Shown here: positions 34,844-44,450 of the stretch, in pieces
Layout of the letters: each line of letters starts with the position of its first letter
Position numbering within the stretch: position 1 is the stretch's first letter
Source: an uncultured Roseobacter sp.
GTDB taxonomy: Bacteria > Pseudomonadota > Alphaproteobacteria > Rhodobacterales > Rhodobacteraceae
Length of the DNA stretch: 64,000 bases
Direction: 5' to 3'
Assembly (NCBI RefSeq): GCF_947495025.1
Contig: NZ_CANLXG010000001.1
Coordinates: 1,240,001-1,304,000 of the forward strand
Notes under the pieces: generated by a model
What the model saw: only the letters and a program-made list of their open reading frames with translations
What the model was told of the DNA's origin: nothing
Databases searched by the model: none
Program-made: the position numbers and the translations under genes

Positions 34844-35677
34844 ATGCAGCATGTTTCAGTCGGCGATCTGACGATCGGCAACGACCTGCCCCTGACAATC
34901 ATCGCAGGGCCCTGCCAGCTGGAAAGCGAAGACCATGCGCAGATGATCGCAGGCACCATGAAGGAAGCCTGCGCGGCGGCCGGCGCCGGCTATGTGTTCA
35001 AGGCGTCCTATGACAAGGCCAACCGCACGTCGCTGGACGGGAAACGCGGGCTCGGCATCGATCAGGGTCTCAAAGTCCTGCAATCAGTGGGCAAGGCAAA
35101 CGGTGTGCCAGTGATCACAGATGTGCACAACGAAGCGCAATGTGCCATCGCCGCCGAGGTGGCCGATATCATTCAGATCCCGGCGTTTCTGTGCCGGCAG
35201 ACGGATATGCTTCTGGCGGCCGGCAATACAGGTGCCGCGATCAATGTGAAAAAGGGCCAGTTTCTGGCACCCTGGGAGATGGAAAACATCTGCACCAAGA
35301 TCGAGAGCACTGGCAACAGACGCATTCTGCTGACCGAACGCGGCACAACCTTTGGCTACAATACACTGGTCGTCGACATGCGTTCGCTGCCGCAGATGGC
35401 GACGACCGGATACCCGGTTGTGATGGATGCCACACATTCGGTGCAGCAACCAGGCGGACGCGGCGGCTCATCGGGCGGACAGCGCGAGTTTGCACCTGTT
35501 ATGGCACGGGCGGCGGCAGCGGTCGGGGTTGGTGCCATCTTTATGGAAACCCACCAGGATCCGGACAACGCACCCTGCGACGGCCCGAATATGATCTATC
35601 TTGACCAGATGCCTGCGCTGATCGAGACCCTGATGTCTTTCGACCGTCTGTCCAAGGCATCGCCGCTTCAGTTCTGA
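34844..35677 (+). CDS. kdsA: KDO-8-phosphate synthase
   Basis: A 277-residue enzyme. IIAGPCQLESEDHAQMIAGTM, KASYDKANRTSLDGKRG, IPAFLCRQTDMLLAAG, VKKGQFLAPWEM and VMDATHSVQQPGG are conserved. It condenses arabinose-5-phosphate with phosphoenolpyruvate. The CRQ motif region and the Cys near the N-terminal motif suggest the metal-dependent class, though that is not certain. It follows kpsE by one base, so it probably supplies Kdo for the capsule anchor (and LPS). Confidence 0.95.
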   Translation: MQHVSVGDLTIGNDLPLTIIAGPCQLESEDHAQMIAGTMKEACAAAGAGYVFKASYDKANRTSLDGKRGLGIDQGLKVLQSVGKANGVPVITDVHNEAQCAIAAEVADIIQIPAFLCRQTDMLLAAGNTGAAINVKKGQFLAPWEMENICTKIESTGNRRILLTERGTTFGYNTLVVDMRSLPQMATTGYPVVMDATHSVQQPGGRGGSSGGQREFAPVMARAAAAVGVGAIFMETHQDPDNAPCDGPNMIYLDQMPALIETLMSFDRLSKASPLQF

Positions 35678-35698
35678 ACGGCCAGAAAGAGACACAGC

Positions 35699-37192
35699 AT
35701 GAAACCTGCACCTACCGTTACCCCGAACACGTGGGAATTCCTGCGCGACCCAATGATCGCTCCGACCGGTTTCCGGGAATACGACGCCCGCTGGAAGTAT
35801 CCCGAAGAGATCAACCTGCCGGGTATGACGGCCCTGGGCCTCGGTCTGGGCACCCAGATACGCAGGCGCGGCATAGAACCCGTGATTGCGGTCGGCAATG
35901 ACTATCGCGACTATTCACTCGCAATCAAAAACGCACTGATCCTCGGCCTGGTGCAGGCAGGCATTCGTGTGCGCGATATCGGCCCGGCACTCAGCCCTAT
36001 GGCCTATTTCGCTCAGTTTCATCTTGACGCACCGGCTGTCGCGATGGTCACGGCCAGCCATAACCCAAACGGCTGGACAGGTGTGAAAATGGGTTTTGAG
36101 CGTCCGCTGACGCATGGCCCGGATGAGATGAGTGAGTTACGTGACATTGTACTTGGCGGTGAGGGTCAACCGCATCCCGGAGGTTCCTGGGAGCTCGTAG
36201 ACGGGGTCAGAGAAGCTTACCTGGACGATCTTGCCGGGGACTTCCGGATGTCGCGCCCGCTCAAGGTGGTCTGTGCGACCGGCAACGGTACGGCCGCTGC
36301 ATTTGCGCCCGAGTTGCTGAAACGCATCGGCGTTGAAGTAGTCGAAAGTCACACCGACCTTGACTATACCTTTCCGCATTACAATCCAAACCCCGAAGCC
36401 ATGGAAATGCTCCATGACATGTCCGCCAGCGTCAAAGCCTCAGGCGCTGATCTGGCACTGGGGTTTGACGGCGACGGCGACCGCTGCGGCGTTGTTGACG
36501 ACGAGGGCGAAGAGATTTTTGCCGACAAGGTAGGTGTCATCATGGCGCGCGATCTCGCCGCGCTGCATCCGGGGGCAACCTTTGTTGCAGATGTGAAATC
36601 CACCGGCCTGTTCGCGTCTGACCCTGAGCTGAAAAAACACGGCATCCGGGCGGATTACTGGAAGACCGGTCACAGCCATATGAAACGGCGCGTCAAGGAG
36701 CTCGGTGCTCTGGCAGGCTTTGAAAAGTCGGGCCACTATTTCCTCGCCGAACCCATTGGCCGTGGCTACGACTGCGGCATGCGGGTTGCGGTCGAAATCT
36801 GCAAGCTGATGGACCGCAATCCGGACAGTTCGATGTCAGACCTGCGGCGCGCGCTGCCGGTTACGTGGTCGATGCCCACGTTGTCTCCCTGGTGTGCGGA
36901 TACCGAAAAATACGACACGCTGGCCCGCATTGTCAGCAGGATCGAAGATCGCGCCCGCGAGGGCGGCACACTCGGCGGCCGGGCAATTTCCGAGGTCGTT
37001 ACAGTAAATGGCGCGCGGGTAATCCTGGACAATGGCGCCTGGGGACTTGTACGTGCATCGTCAAATACGCCCAACCTGGTCGTCGTCTGCGAAAGCCCGG
37101 AAAGCGAGGCGGAGCTGCGCGCGATCTTTGCTGACCTGGACGCCCTTATCCGCACCGAACCGGGTGTCGGTGACTACGACCAGACATTCTGA
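35699..37192 (+). CDS. Phosphomannomutase/phosphoglucomutase
   Basis: A 497-residue alpha-D-phosphohexomutase. The catalytic phosphoserine loop is VTASHNPNGWTGVKMG, the Mg loop is LGFDGDGDRCG, and the sugar loop is EKSGHYFLAEP. It interconverts hexose-1- and hexose-6-phosphates and feeds sugar nucleotides for polysaccharides. Its place at the end of the kps operon supports a role in capsule precursor supply. It is of the AlgC/ManB type; the sugar preference cannot be told. Confidence 0.9.
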   Translation: MKPAPTVTPNTWEFLRDPMIAPTGFREYDARWKYPEEINLPGMTALGLGLGTQIRRRGIEPVIAVGNDYRDYSLAIKNALILGLVQAGIRVRDIGPALSPMAYFAQFHLDAPAVAMVTASHNPNGWTGVKMGFERPLTHGPDEMSELRDIVLGGEGQPHPGGSWELVDGVREAYLDDLAGDFRMSRPLKVVCATGNGTAAAFAPELLKRIGVEVVESHTDLDYTFPHYNPNPEAMEMLHDMSASVKASGADLALGFDGDGDRCGVVDDEGEEIFADKVGVIMARDLAALHPGATFVADVKSTGLFASDPELKKHGIRADYWKTGHSHMKRRVKELGALAGFEKSGHYFLAEPIGRGYDCGMRVAVEICKLMDRNPDSSMSDLRRALPVTWSMPTLSPWCADTEKYDTLARIVSRIEDRAREGGTLGGRAISEVVTVNGARVILDNGAWGLVRASSNTPNLVVVCESPESEAELRAIFADLDALIRTEPGVGDYDQTF

Positions 37193-37201
37193 CCTTTCGG
37201 A

Positions 37202-39121
37202 TCAGTCAAAAAGGCTGCGCAGTTTGTCTTTGACCTTGTCTTTCGCGGCGTCCTCGATCGACTGAGTGGCGCCTCCCAGCTTTTCATCGATCTTTTCCTT
37301 GGCTTTTGCTTTCAGCTCTTCTTTTTCCTGCTCCAGACGGAGATCCACTGCAGCTTCGAGATCAGGGCGGATCGAAATATCAGACCATGGCCCTTTGAAG
37401 CGGACCGGAATGGCGATCCCCTCTCCGCTGTTGGCCCGCAGCGCAACCGGCGTGAACTTGTAGTCCACGTTCTGAGCACCGATCCCCACTACGCCTTCGC
37501 CCGACGCGCGGTAATTTTTCAGCTGCAACAGCAGATCACGGTTGTCCAGAACGCCACCTGCAATCTTCCACGATCCGGTCAGGCTGTCGAAAATTGTGGT
37601 GCCGCCGCTGACATCGCCCGAGCGCATCAGCCGGTCCAGACTGATACCTTCAATTGTACCCTGCCCGATGCTCAGACTGCCGTCGCCTGACAGGGACCGC
37701 ATGATCGCATCAACAGATGGCCCCGCGCCCAGAAAACTGACGGCAAGATTGCCTACCCCGGTCAGGCGGTCCAGCCCTATGGCATCGCTGAGCACTGGCT
37801 GCATCTGGATAGCGGCTGCGTTCAGCGCACCTCCGACCGACAGGCCGCTGCGGTTGTTGACAACAAACTGACCCGTAACATTGCCCTGATAAGCCGCCAC
37901 CTGACGGAGCTCGAAAACCATGCGTGAGTTCTCGTTGCTCAGCACTGTCCGGGTCTGGCCCAGCTGAAATGTCCCGAGATCAATACTTTGCGCGCTCAGT
38001 GCGATGTCACCGTTGAAAGCGGCAAGACCGCTGGCGTCGATGCTGTCTTTTGACCATCCCCCCGCTGCAGGGGAGGCACCTGCGCCGCCACCACCGCCGC
38101 TTCCTGCCGGGCTGTCACCGCCAAGGTCGCTGAGGTCAAGCGGGCCCGCATCCAGCTGAGCATTGACCTGCGGCACGCCATTCAGAGATATATCTGCGCC
38201 ACCCGTCAGCCGGTTGCCCCCCAGATCAACGACCAGATCGCGCAGCGACAACTGTCTGTCTGCGGTCAGGGTCAGATCCGTGGTCATGTCGATACTGCGA
38301 CCGAGTTTGGCGGGCAGATCAACGGCCGGCAGCCCCAGTGCTGCGAGGAACGTCCCGGTGTTCGCCGTCCTGAGCCCCAGTGTCCCTGCGACCTCGCCGG
38401 CTGTGCTGGCACGGCCGTCCAGCGACAAAGACGCGTCCCCGGCTGTTACGGACAGATCGACGTTCTGTACGTTTCCGGTGATGAACCCGGCAAAGCCATC
38501 GATCAAAGCTTCGACCACAACAGGGGTCTCCGCCGGCCGCAGCGTGGCTTTGATGTCCGCAGGCCCCAGCCGCTCGGGCCAGTCCAGCGTCAGATCGACA
38601 CCTGCGTAAGATACCAGATCGCTGCCTTCGGCATCATAGATCAGCTGCGCATCCGTGATGCTCACCCGTTCGATACTGATCGGGCGCGCTTCGCGGGCCG
38701 GGCTTGTTGTGGTCTCGATCTGCGCCTCACCACTGGCGTCAGTGAACTGCCAGCTGGCCCGACCGTCGAGTTTCTGTTCCAGCCGGATGGTCGGGCTTTC
38801 GGCCTCGATGTTGGTGATCCTGATCTCGCCGCGCAACAGGCTTGCCACATCCACCCCAATCGCAGCATTCGCCGCCTGCAGCATCGGCCCCTGTTCTGAC
38901 CACTCTGCATTGCCGACTTCGAGCCCTGACGCGCGTACGCCCAGAACGGGCCAGAAGGTCAGAGCCACTTCACCATTGATGGCCACATCCCGCCCCGTCA
39001 CGGTCCGCAGCTGGTCCGTCGCAATGCGCGCGATGCGGTCGGCCGGCAGAAAGAACAGAGCGCCCACGAGCACCACCGCCAGAACCACAACCAGCCCCAG
39101 AATCCTGAAAACCCACTTCAT
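37202..39121 (-). CDS. AsmA-family protein
   Basis: A 639-residue protein with one N-terminal membrane anchor ([22 protein letters not shown]). The following stretch, [31 protein letters not shown], is the AsmA signature. The bulk is beta-rich and repetitive (many DLSV, DLTLDW-type strands), as expected for the periplasmic AsmA/TamB-like lipid-bridge fold. It may act in phospholipid transport or outer-membrane upkeep. A low-complexity [11 protein letters not shown] linker is present near residues 343-353. It is convergent with the kps operon. Confidence 0.85.
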   Translation of the reverse strand: MKWVFRILGLVVVLAVVLVGALFFLPADRIARIATDQLRTVTGRDVAINGEVALTFWPVLGVRASGLEVGNAEWSEQGPMLQAANAAIGVDVASLLRGEIRITNIEAESPTIRLEQKLDGRASWQFTDASGEAQIETTTSPAREARPISIERVSITDAQLIYDAEGSDLVSYAGVDLTLDWPERLGPADIKATLRPAETPVVVEALIDGFAGFITGNVQNVDLSVTAGDASLSLDGRASTAGEVAGTLGLRTANTGTFLAALGLPAVDLPAKLGRSIDMTTDLTLTADRQLSLRDLVVDLGGNRLTGGADISLNGVPQVNAQLDAGPLDLSDLGGDSPAGSGGGGGAGASPAAGGWSKDSIDASGLAAFNGDIALSAQSIDLGTFQLGQTRTVLSNENSRMVFELRQVAAYQGNVTGQFVVNNRSGLSVGGALNAAAIQMQPVLSDAIGLDRLTGVGNLAVSFLGAGPSVDAIMRSLSGDGSLSIGQGTIEGISLDRLMRSGDVSGGTTIFDSLTGSWKIAGGVLDNRDLLLQLKNYRASGEGVVGIGAQNVDYKFTPVALRANSGEGIAIPVRFKGPWSDISIRPDLEAAVDLRLEQEKEELKAKAKEKIDEKLGGATQSIEDAAKDKVKDKLRSLFD

Positions 39122-39184
39122 TGCCTGCTCCTCACCGCTTTACCGCCCTTTTCGATAGGCACCACTTGCACTATAGCCCGGGTC

Positions 39185-40558
39185 ATGAGCACGAACCCAC
39201 CTGACCTGCGCCCCGATATTGCACCACGCGCCCGCCTCACCGATCCGGTGCGCCGTGGCCAGCCGACCATCGGAATGGTCAGCCTTGGCTGTCCCAAGGC
39301 CCTCGTCGACAGTGAGCGTATTCTGACGCGGCTGCGCGCCGAAGGCTATGGTATCTCTCCTGATTATGCGGGGGCGGATGCGGTCATTGTCAACACCTGT
39401 GGTTTCCTCGACAGCGCAAAAGCCGAGAGCCTGTCCGCGATTGGCGAGGCGCTGCAGGAAAACGGTCGCGTTATTGTGACCGGATGCCTGGGCGCAGAAC
39501 CCGAATACATAACCGGCGCGCATCCCAAGGTACTCGCCGTCACCGGCCCACATCAGTACGAACAGGTGCTGGATGCCGTGCATGATGCGGTGCCACCCAG
39601 CCCTGATCCCTTCGTTGATCTGTTGCCGGCAAGCGGTGTCAGCCTGACCCCAAGGCATTTCAGCTATCTAAAGATTTCTGAGGGCTGTAATCACAAGTGC
39701 AGGTTCTGCATTATCCCGGACATGCGCGGCAGGCTCGCCAGCCGCCCGGCCCACGCGATCGTGCGCGAGGCCGAAAAACTGGTTGAAAACGGCGTACGCG
39801 AACTGCTGGTCATCAGCCAGGACACGTCGGCCTATGGCGTTGATATCCGCCACGCGGAAGACCGCGGTCACCGCGCGCATATCACCGATCTGGCGCGCGA
39901 TCTGGGATCGCTGGGGGCCTGGGTGCGCCTGCATTACGTCTATCCCTATCCGCATGTGCGCCAGCTTATCCCGCTGATGGCCGACGGCCTGGTGCTGCCG
40001 TATCTGGACATCCCGTTTCAGCACGCGCATCCGGACGTCTTGCGCCGCATGGCGCGCCCTGCGGCGGCGGCACGGACGCTCGACGAAATTGCAGCCTGGC
40101 GGGATATCTGTCCGGATCTTACGCTGCGCTCGACGTTTATCGTGGGCTATCCGGGCGAGACAGAAGAAGAATTCCAGACGCTGCTCGACTGGCTCGATGA
40201 GGCACAGCTCGACCGGGTTGGCTGTTTTCAGTACGAAAATGTCGACGGTGCACGTTCAAACGCCCTGCCGGACCATGTACCAGCCGACGTAAAACAGGAA
40301 CGCTGGGACCGCTTTATGCAGAAAGCCCAGAGCATCTCGGAGGCGAAACTGGCGGCAAAAGTGGGCCAGACACTGGATGTCATCGTGGATGAAGTCGACG
40401 ACGAGGCCGCCACCTGCCGGACAATGGCAGATGCGCCGGAAATTGATGGAAACCTCTTTATTGATGAAGGCTTCGAGGCGCTGTCGCCCGGCGATATCGT
40501 CAGCGTCCGGGTGGACGAGGCGGGCGAATATGATCTGTGGGGCGCACTGGCCGACTGA
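39185..40558 (+). CDS. rimO: Ribosomal protein S12 methylthiotransferase RimO
   Basis: A 457-residue radical-SAM enzyme. The N-terminal UPF0004 domain holds [15 protein letters not shown] and [11 protein letters not shown]; the radical SAM cluster motif is [16 protein letters not shown]-terminal TRAM domain ends the protein. RimO methylthiolates the conserved Asp of S12. The C-terminal sequence [20 protein letters not shown] is RimO-like, distinguishing it from MiaB. It is divergent from the AsmA gene. Confidence 0.95.
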   Translation: MSTNPPDLRPDIAPRARLTDPVRRGQPTIGMVSLGCPKALVDSERILTRLRAEGYGISPDYAGADAVIVNTCGFLDSAKAESLSAIGEALQENGRVIVTGCLGAEPEYITGAHPKVLAVTGPHQYEQVLDAVHDAVPPSPDPFVDLLPASGVSLTPRHFSYLKISEGCNHKCRFCIIPDMRGRLASRPAHAIVREAEKLVENGVRELLVISQDTSAYGVDIRHAEDRGHRAHITDLARDLGSLGAWVRLHYVYPYPHVRQLIPLMADGLVLPYLDIPFQHAHPDVLRRMARPAAAARTLDEIAAWRDICPDLTLRSTFIVGYPGETEEEFQTLLDWLDEAQLDRVGCFQYENVDGARSNALPDHVPADVKQERWDRFMQKAQSISEAKLAAKVGQTLDVIVDEVDDEAATCRTMADAPEIDGNLFIDEGFEALSPGDIVSVRVDEAGEYDLWGALAD

Positions 40559-40625
40559 ACCGCCTGTTTTGCCCTGCCGTCACTGCGCGCTAGGTCTGAA
40601 ACATCAGATCAACGCGGAGGCGCAT

Positions 40626-40868
40626 ATGACCCAGACACCGAAAATCGCAAAAAAGGGCCCCTATCCGGTCGATGTCACGGCCGGTAAATCGTATTTCTGG
40701 TGCACCTGCGGTCAGTCAGATAACCAGCCTTTTTGCGACGGGTCTCATAAAGACACCGGGTTTTCACCTATGAAATATGAGGCTGAAAAAGACGCAAAGC
40801 TTTTTTTCTGTGGCTGCAAGGCCACCGGTAAGGCCCCAATGTGTGACGGATCGCACAACAAACTCTGA
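40626..40868 (+). CDS. Double CDGSH iron-sulfur protein
   Basis: An 80-residue protein with two CDGSH motifs: CTCGQSDNQPFCDGSH and CGCKATGKAPMCDGSH. Each gives the Cys-Cys-Cys-His ligand set for a 2Fe-2S cluster, as in bacterial mitoNEET relatives. I start at the ATG at 40626, after a GGAGGCG site; the longer frame upstream lies inside rimO. Likely role: redox or Fe-S shuttling in the cytoplasm. It stands 67 bases after rimO. Confidence 0.88.
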   Translation: MTQTPKIAKKGPYPVDVTAGKSYFWCTCGQSDNQPFCDGSHKDTGFSPMKYEAEKDAKLFFCGCKATGKAPMCDGSHNKL

Positions 40869-40919
40869 CCGCGAGACGACTGACACCATTCACAATTTCC
40901 GGAAGTAGCGCCATCTGAT

Positions 40920-40948
40920 TTGAAAATGTTCTCCTTATGTTCTATATT
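40920..40948 (+). promoter_or_regulatory. Strong sigma-70-type promoter
   Basis: TTGAAA (40920-40925) and TATATT (40943-40948) are separated by exactly 17 bases, and GGAGG lies nine bases before the ATG at 40974. The spacer contains a LexA box (40928-40942). Confidence 0.7.
40928..40942 (+). promoter_or_regulatory. LexA (SOS) box GTTC-N7-GTTC
   Basis: GTTC (40928-40931), seven bases, then GTTC (40939-40942) is the direct-repeat LexA site of alphaproteobacteria. It fills the spacer between the -35 and -10 elements, the ideal place for repression. It controls the 116-residue gene at 40974. Confidence 0.65.
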
Positions 40949-40973
40949 AACAATATATGAACGGAGGCTGAGA

Positions 40974-41324
40974 ATGTCCTATCACCCTGCTTTGCCCGGA
41001 TTGCTGACACCTGAACAACCGGCGCTGCCTTTTGAAAGCCCGCAACCGGGCAGTGAAAAACAGATCCGCTATGCCGAAGCGCTGGCGCGACAGTCGGGCA
41101 CGCGGCTGCCGCGCGATATTGCCAGCGACCGAAAGAAACTGTCGGACTGGATCGACCGTAACAAGGTGAAAGCCTCGACGGGGCATTTTTCTAATTACCC
41201 TTCGTCACGACAGGTAGCGTTTGCAGAGCGGATTGCCCGCATAAGGCGGCGTGAAATCCCGCAGGAGTGCTTTCGTGACAAAGGTCTGATGTCCGGCTGG
41301 ATCGACAGCAACAAACCGCGCTGA
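40974..41324 (+). CDS. Two-repeat small protein, probably SOS-regulated
   Basis: A 116-residue protein started at MSYHPALPGLLTPEQPALPF, behind GGAGG. It holds two copies of a roughly 35-residue unit: KQIRYAEALARQSGTRLPRD with LSDWIDRNK, and RQVAFAERIARIRRREIPQE with MSGWIDSNK. Such units remind me of short helical repeats found at the C-termini of some plasmid or mobile DNA topoisomerases/helicases, which suggests nucleic-acid contact, but I cannot name a family. A LexA-type box in its promoter points to a damage-response role. It is absent from any known SOS gene list I can recall, so the function is open. Confidence 0.65.
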   Translation: MSYHPALPGLLTPEQPALPFESPQPGSEKQIRYAEALARQSGTRLPRDIASDRKKLSDWIDRNKVKASTGHFSNYPSSRQVAFAERIARIRRREIPQECFRDKGLMSGWIDSNKPR

Positions 41325-41378
41325 GCATTTCGTCGCACCGGTCTGGTTGCGACGCTTCCCGGACCTAGCTGTCCTGGT

Positions 41379-41777
41379 ATGACCGACGGAACAGATTCAA
41401 AAACTGCGGCGACCGGAACGGCGGTTCTTTATAATGACGCCTGCCCGGTGTGCCGCAAAGAGATCAGGCACTATGCCGGCATCAGCGAAAAGGCGGCTCT
41501 GCCGATCCGCTATGATGACCTCAACGACGCCGGTCTGCTGACTGCATGGGGCGTTTCGGCTGACGATGCGGCAAGGCGCCTGCACGTTCAGAAAAACGGT
41601 GAGCTTCTGAGCGGTATCCCGGCCTTCATCGCGCTGTGGCAGGATATCCCGCGATATCACTGGCTGGCGCGGCTGGTCGGACTGCCCGGCGTGCGGGCGG
41701 CTGCAGTTCTCGTCTATGACCACATTCTCGCACCAGCGCTCTATCGCCAGCACCTTCGGCGGGTCGCGCGTCGCTGA
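41379..41777 (+). CDS. DCC-family thiol-disulfide oxidoreductase-like protein
   Basis: A 132-residue thioredoxin-fold protein of the DUF393/DCC family. The motif YNDACPVCRKEIRHY contains the CPxC pair. A central helix and ALYRQHLRRVARR tail follow. Its role is undefined; the family is thought to act in thiol-disulfide exchange. It is convergent with the M48 protease gene, with five bases between. Confidence 0.8.
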   Translation: MTDGTDSKTAATGTAVLYNDACPVCRKEIRHYAGISEKAALPIRYDDLNDAGLLTAWGVSADDAARRLHVQKNGELLSGIPAFIALWQDIPRYHWLARLVGLPGVRAAAVLVYDHILAPALYRQHLRRVARR

Positions 41778-41782
41778 TCCCG

Positions 41783-42493
41783 TCAGAGCCCGGCGGCGGT
41801 GCGTCGGACGGTTTCGATGCGCTGTGCATTGGGCGGGTGCGTGCCAAGGAACCGGTCGCCCGGATCCGGAATACGGGTAAAGAATTTTGCGCCCCGAACC
41901 GGGTCATATCCGGCGCGCGCAGCAATCACCGTGCCCAGTGCATCTGCTTCCAGTTCGAAATCCTTGGAATAGGTCCGGGCACCCACCTGCGCGCCGGAGC
42001 GCTGTGCTTCCTGCACAGCCGTCGGTGTGCCACCCAGCAGCACGGCGAGACTGCCCGCAATCACCGCGCCTGCCACAGCGTTCTGTTGCTGGCGAGCGAT
42101 GTGCCCGCGGATATGGTGGGCCGCTTCATGCCCCATGACAAAGGCCAGTTCATCAGCATTTCTCGCGTCATCAATCAGCGCGAGCGTGAACGCAATAATC
42201 GGGCGTCCTGATTTATCGACTGTCTGAAAGGCGTTGGGCGGTTGGTTCGGCCGGTCATCCACCAGAATGCGGAAATCGCAGTTTACCCGCTGTGTTCTCG
42301 CACGGCACTCGCGTTCGGCCACCGGCTCGACGGTCCGCACGACCTGGGCAAAACTGCGCGATGATGCCGGTGATACCTGCTGCGATGCCGGGGCTGCGCC
42401 ACCGGGCCCTGTGCTTACCGGGCCGGATGTCGTGGTCACCTCGCATCCCGCCAACAACGCGACCATTGCGATCAACGATACTTTTCTCAACAT
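41783..42493 (-). CDS. M48-family lipoprotein metalloprotease
   Basis: I start at MLRKVSLIAMVALLAGCEV, giving 236 residues with a lipobox (LLAGC). The zinc motif is HEAAH (in MGHEAAHHIRGH) with a downstream ELEADALG glutamate, and NAFQTVDKSGRPII precedes it. It is an M48 (LoiP/BepA-like) protease anchored to a membrane in the periplasm. It probably does quality control of envelope proteins. A longer frame upstream is non-conserved and would have no signal peptide at its N-terminus. Confidence 0.85.
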   Translation of the reverse strand: MLRKVSLIAMVALLAGCEVTTTSGPVSTGPGGAAPASQQVSPASSRSFAQVVRTVEPVAERECRARTQRVNCDFRILVDDRPNQPPNAFQTVDKSGRPIIAFTLALIDDARNADELAFVMGHEAAHHIRGHIARQQQNAVAGAVIAGSLAVLLGGTPTAVQEAQRSGAQVGARTYSKDFELEADALGTVIAARAGYDPVRGAKFFTRIPDPGDRFLGTHPPNAQRIETVRRTAAGL

Positions 42494-42617
42494 TAAAACC
42501 GGCCTCACAGCACCAGAAACTACGTGATGCATTCTAGCGCAAGCACGCGGGGACGCCACCCCGAACACACGCGTTTGTGACCCTTGCAAAGACCTGTTCA
42601 TTGCGTAGGCTGGACAC

Positions 42618-42845
42618 ATGTTTACCATTGAGCACGAATTTGATGCGACCGTTGTCACGCTTGTCGATGACGGCAAAACGCCCCTTCAGGAAGACGTAAC
42701 CGTGCACGCGACTGAGAGTGCGATTCTTCTTAATCAGTACGACCCGCGCACGGACAAGGTGGTCTCGGTTACTTTGTCGCCCGAGCAATGGCGGGACCTG
42801 ACCGCAGCGCTTGATCTGCCGGAGGGCGTCTACAGGGCCGACTGA
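42618..42845 (+). CDS. Small conserved hypothetical protein, 75 aa
   Basis: A 75-residue acidic protein (MFTIEHEFDATVVTLVDDG at the start; SPEQWRDLTAALDLPEGVYRAD at the end). It has alternating beta-like stretches followed by a helix, with no known motif. It lies between divergent M48 protease and the aminotransferase gene, 60 bases before the latter. Codon use looks like the neighbours. The ending suggests a conserved Rhodobacteraceae protein, but I cannot assign a role. Confidence 0.6.
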   Translation: MFTIEHEFDATVVTLVDDGKTPLQEDVTVHATESAILLNQYDPRTDKVVSVTLSPEQWRDLTAALDLPEGVYRAD

Positions 42846-42905
42846 GGCGTTGACCGGCTGTGTATGGGGTGCTGTAACGCAGAGAACCTTTCAGGGAGAA
42901 CGCAG

Positions 42906-43772
42906 ATGAGCATCGGCAGCAATATTTTCACCTGGTTTGAGAACCGGTGGCACCGCGACGACGTCGCCATTATGCGTGCGGCTGATCACGGAAGCTGGCT
43001 CGGCACCAGCGTGTTCGACGGGGCCCGGTTCTTTGCCGGCCGCGCGCCGGACCTGCTGGCCCATTGTGAAAGGGTGAATAATTCCGCACGTGCGCTGATG
43101 ATCACGCCTACGGTCGAGGCCACCGAAATGGTGGATATCATCGCGGAAGGTCTCCGGAACTATGGCCCGGACGATGCCGTTTACATCAGACCGATGTACT
43201 GGGCCATCCACGGCGACGCGACAGCGATCGTCCCGGACCCGGGTGCAACAGGTTTTGCGATATGCCTTGAACAGATCCCGATGGCACCGGCGGATGCGGC
43301 GACCACTCTAGCCCGTACGCGTTTCCGCCGACCGGTGCTTGAGGACAGTGTGGTCAACGCCAAAGCCGGCTGCCTTTATCCGAATAACGCACGCATGCTG
43401 ACCGAGGTCCGGGCACGCGGATTTGGTAACGCCCTTGTCACCGACGCTATGGGCAATGTGGCAGAATCCGCGACAGCCAATGTGTTCATGGTGCGCGACG
43501 GAGAAATTTTCACACCCATCGCCAACGGTACATTTCTGGCCGGGATTACGCGCGCGCGGCACATTTCGAACCTCAAAGCTGACGGCACCGGGGTGCATCA
43601 GTGCGTCCTGACCTTTGCCGACTTTGAAGAGGCCGACGAGGTTTTCCTGACGGGTAACATGTCAAAGATAACGCCGGTAACCGCATTCGAGGACCGGCAG
43701 TATCAGGTCGGCCCCGTCGCGCGGCGTCTGCGCGAGATGTACTGGGACTGGGCTGCCACCGACACGCCGTAA
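42906..43772 (+). CDS. Branched-chain amino acid aminotransferase-like
   Basis: Starting at MSIGSNIFTWFENRW behind AGGGAG gives 288 residues. It is a fold-type IV PLP enzyme: SVFDGARFFAG, YIRPMYWAI, VNAKAGCLYPNNARMLTEVRARGF (with the PLP lysine), and VAESATANVFMV. It resembles IlvE-like proteins of Rhodobacteraceae, shorter than classical IlvE. It may act on branched-chain 2-oxoacids or another amine; substrate assignment is tentative. Confidence 0.8.
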   Translation: MSIGSNIFTWFENRWHRDDVAIMRAADHGSWLGTSVFDGARFFAGRAPDLLAHCERVNNSARALMITPTVEATEMVDIIAEGLRNYGPDDAVYIRPMYWAIHGDATAIVPDPGATGFAICLEQIPMAPADAATTLARTRFRRPVLEDSVVNAKAGCLYPNNARMLTEVRARGFGNALVTDAMGNVAESATANVFMVRDGEIFTPIANGTFLAGITRARHISNLKADGTGVHQCVLTFADFEEADEVFLTGNMSKITPVTAFEDRQYQVGPVARRLREMYWDWAATDTP

Positions 43773-43878
43773 GGCCAGCGCACCAGCGGGTACAGGGCCA
43801 GTTGGGCTCAACCGGAAGTTTGAGATTGCGCCCTCACCGCGCAGGGGCCATGATCTGCGCAAAAGGGGGGCGTCCAAG

Positions 43879-44334
43879 ATGCGCAAATTTCTCGTTATTC
43901 TCGACGACAGCCGCGAATGCCTCAATGCCATGCGCTTTGCTGCCATGCGCGCGGCGCACACCGGTGGCGGTGTCGAGGTGCTCGCCGTTATTCCGCCGGA
44001 CGAATTCAACCACTGGATCGGCGTTGGCGAGATGATGCGGGAGGAAGCCCGCGAACGCATCGAAGTGCACTATGAGGTCTTCGCCAAATGGATGCGCGAC
44101 AGGCAGGGTGTAGAGCCCCAGCTGGTAATCCGCGAAGGCACACCCGTCGATGAAATAATGGCCCAGATCCGCGAGAATCCGGAAATCGGCGTGCTGGTCC
44201 TGGGTGCTGGCACAGACAAAAAGGGACCCGGACCGCTGGTGACGCAGCTGACCCGGAATGCCGGCGGGCTGCCCATTCCCATCACAATTGTGCCTGGCGA
44301 TCTGAGCAAGGAAAAGCTTGAAGCCATCACCTGA
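43879..44334 (+). CDS. Universal stress protein (UspA family)
   Basis: A 151-residue UspA-fold protein. KFLVILDDSRECLNAMRFAAMRAAHTGGGVEVLAVIPP begins the alpha/beta core, and IGVLVLGAGTDKKGPGPLV is close to the ATP-binding GxxG motif, followed by LPIPITIVPG. It binds nucleotides and responds to stress in studied cases. A GGGG site precedes the ATG. It precedes nfuA in the same direction. Confidence 0.85.
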   Translation: MRKFLVILDDSRECLNAMRFAAMRAAHTGGGVEVLAVIPPDEFNHWIGVGEMMREEARERIEVHYEVFAKWMRDRQGVEPQLVIREGTPVDEIMAQIRENPEIGVLVLGAGTDKKGPGPLVTQLTRNAGGLPIPITIVPGDLSKEKLEAIT

Positions 44335-44450
44335 CCTTCCCTGCGGACCGGCACACCGGTTCATCGCATGAGCGCACAGATTAGAATCGTTCCAAACCTT
44401 GACTCGGACCGGTGCTGTCCGCATATCTGGAAGACCTCAGGAGAGAGCAG

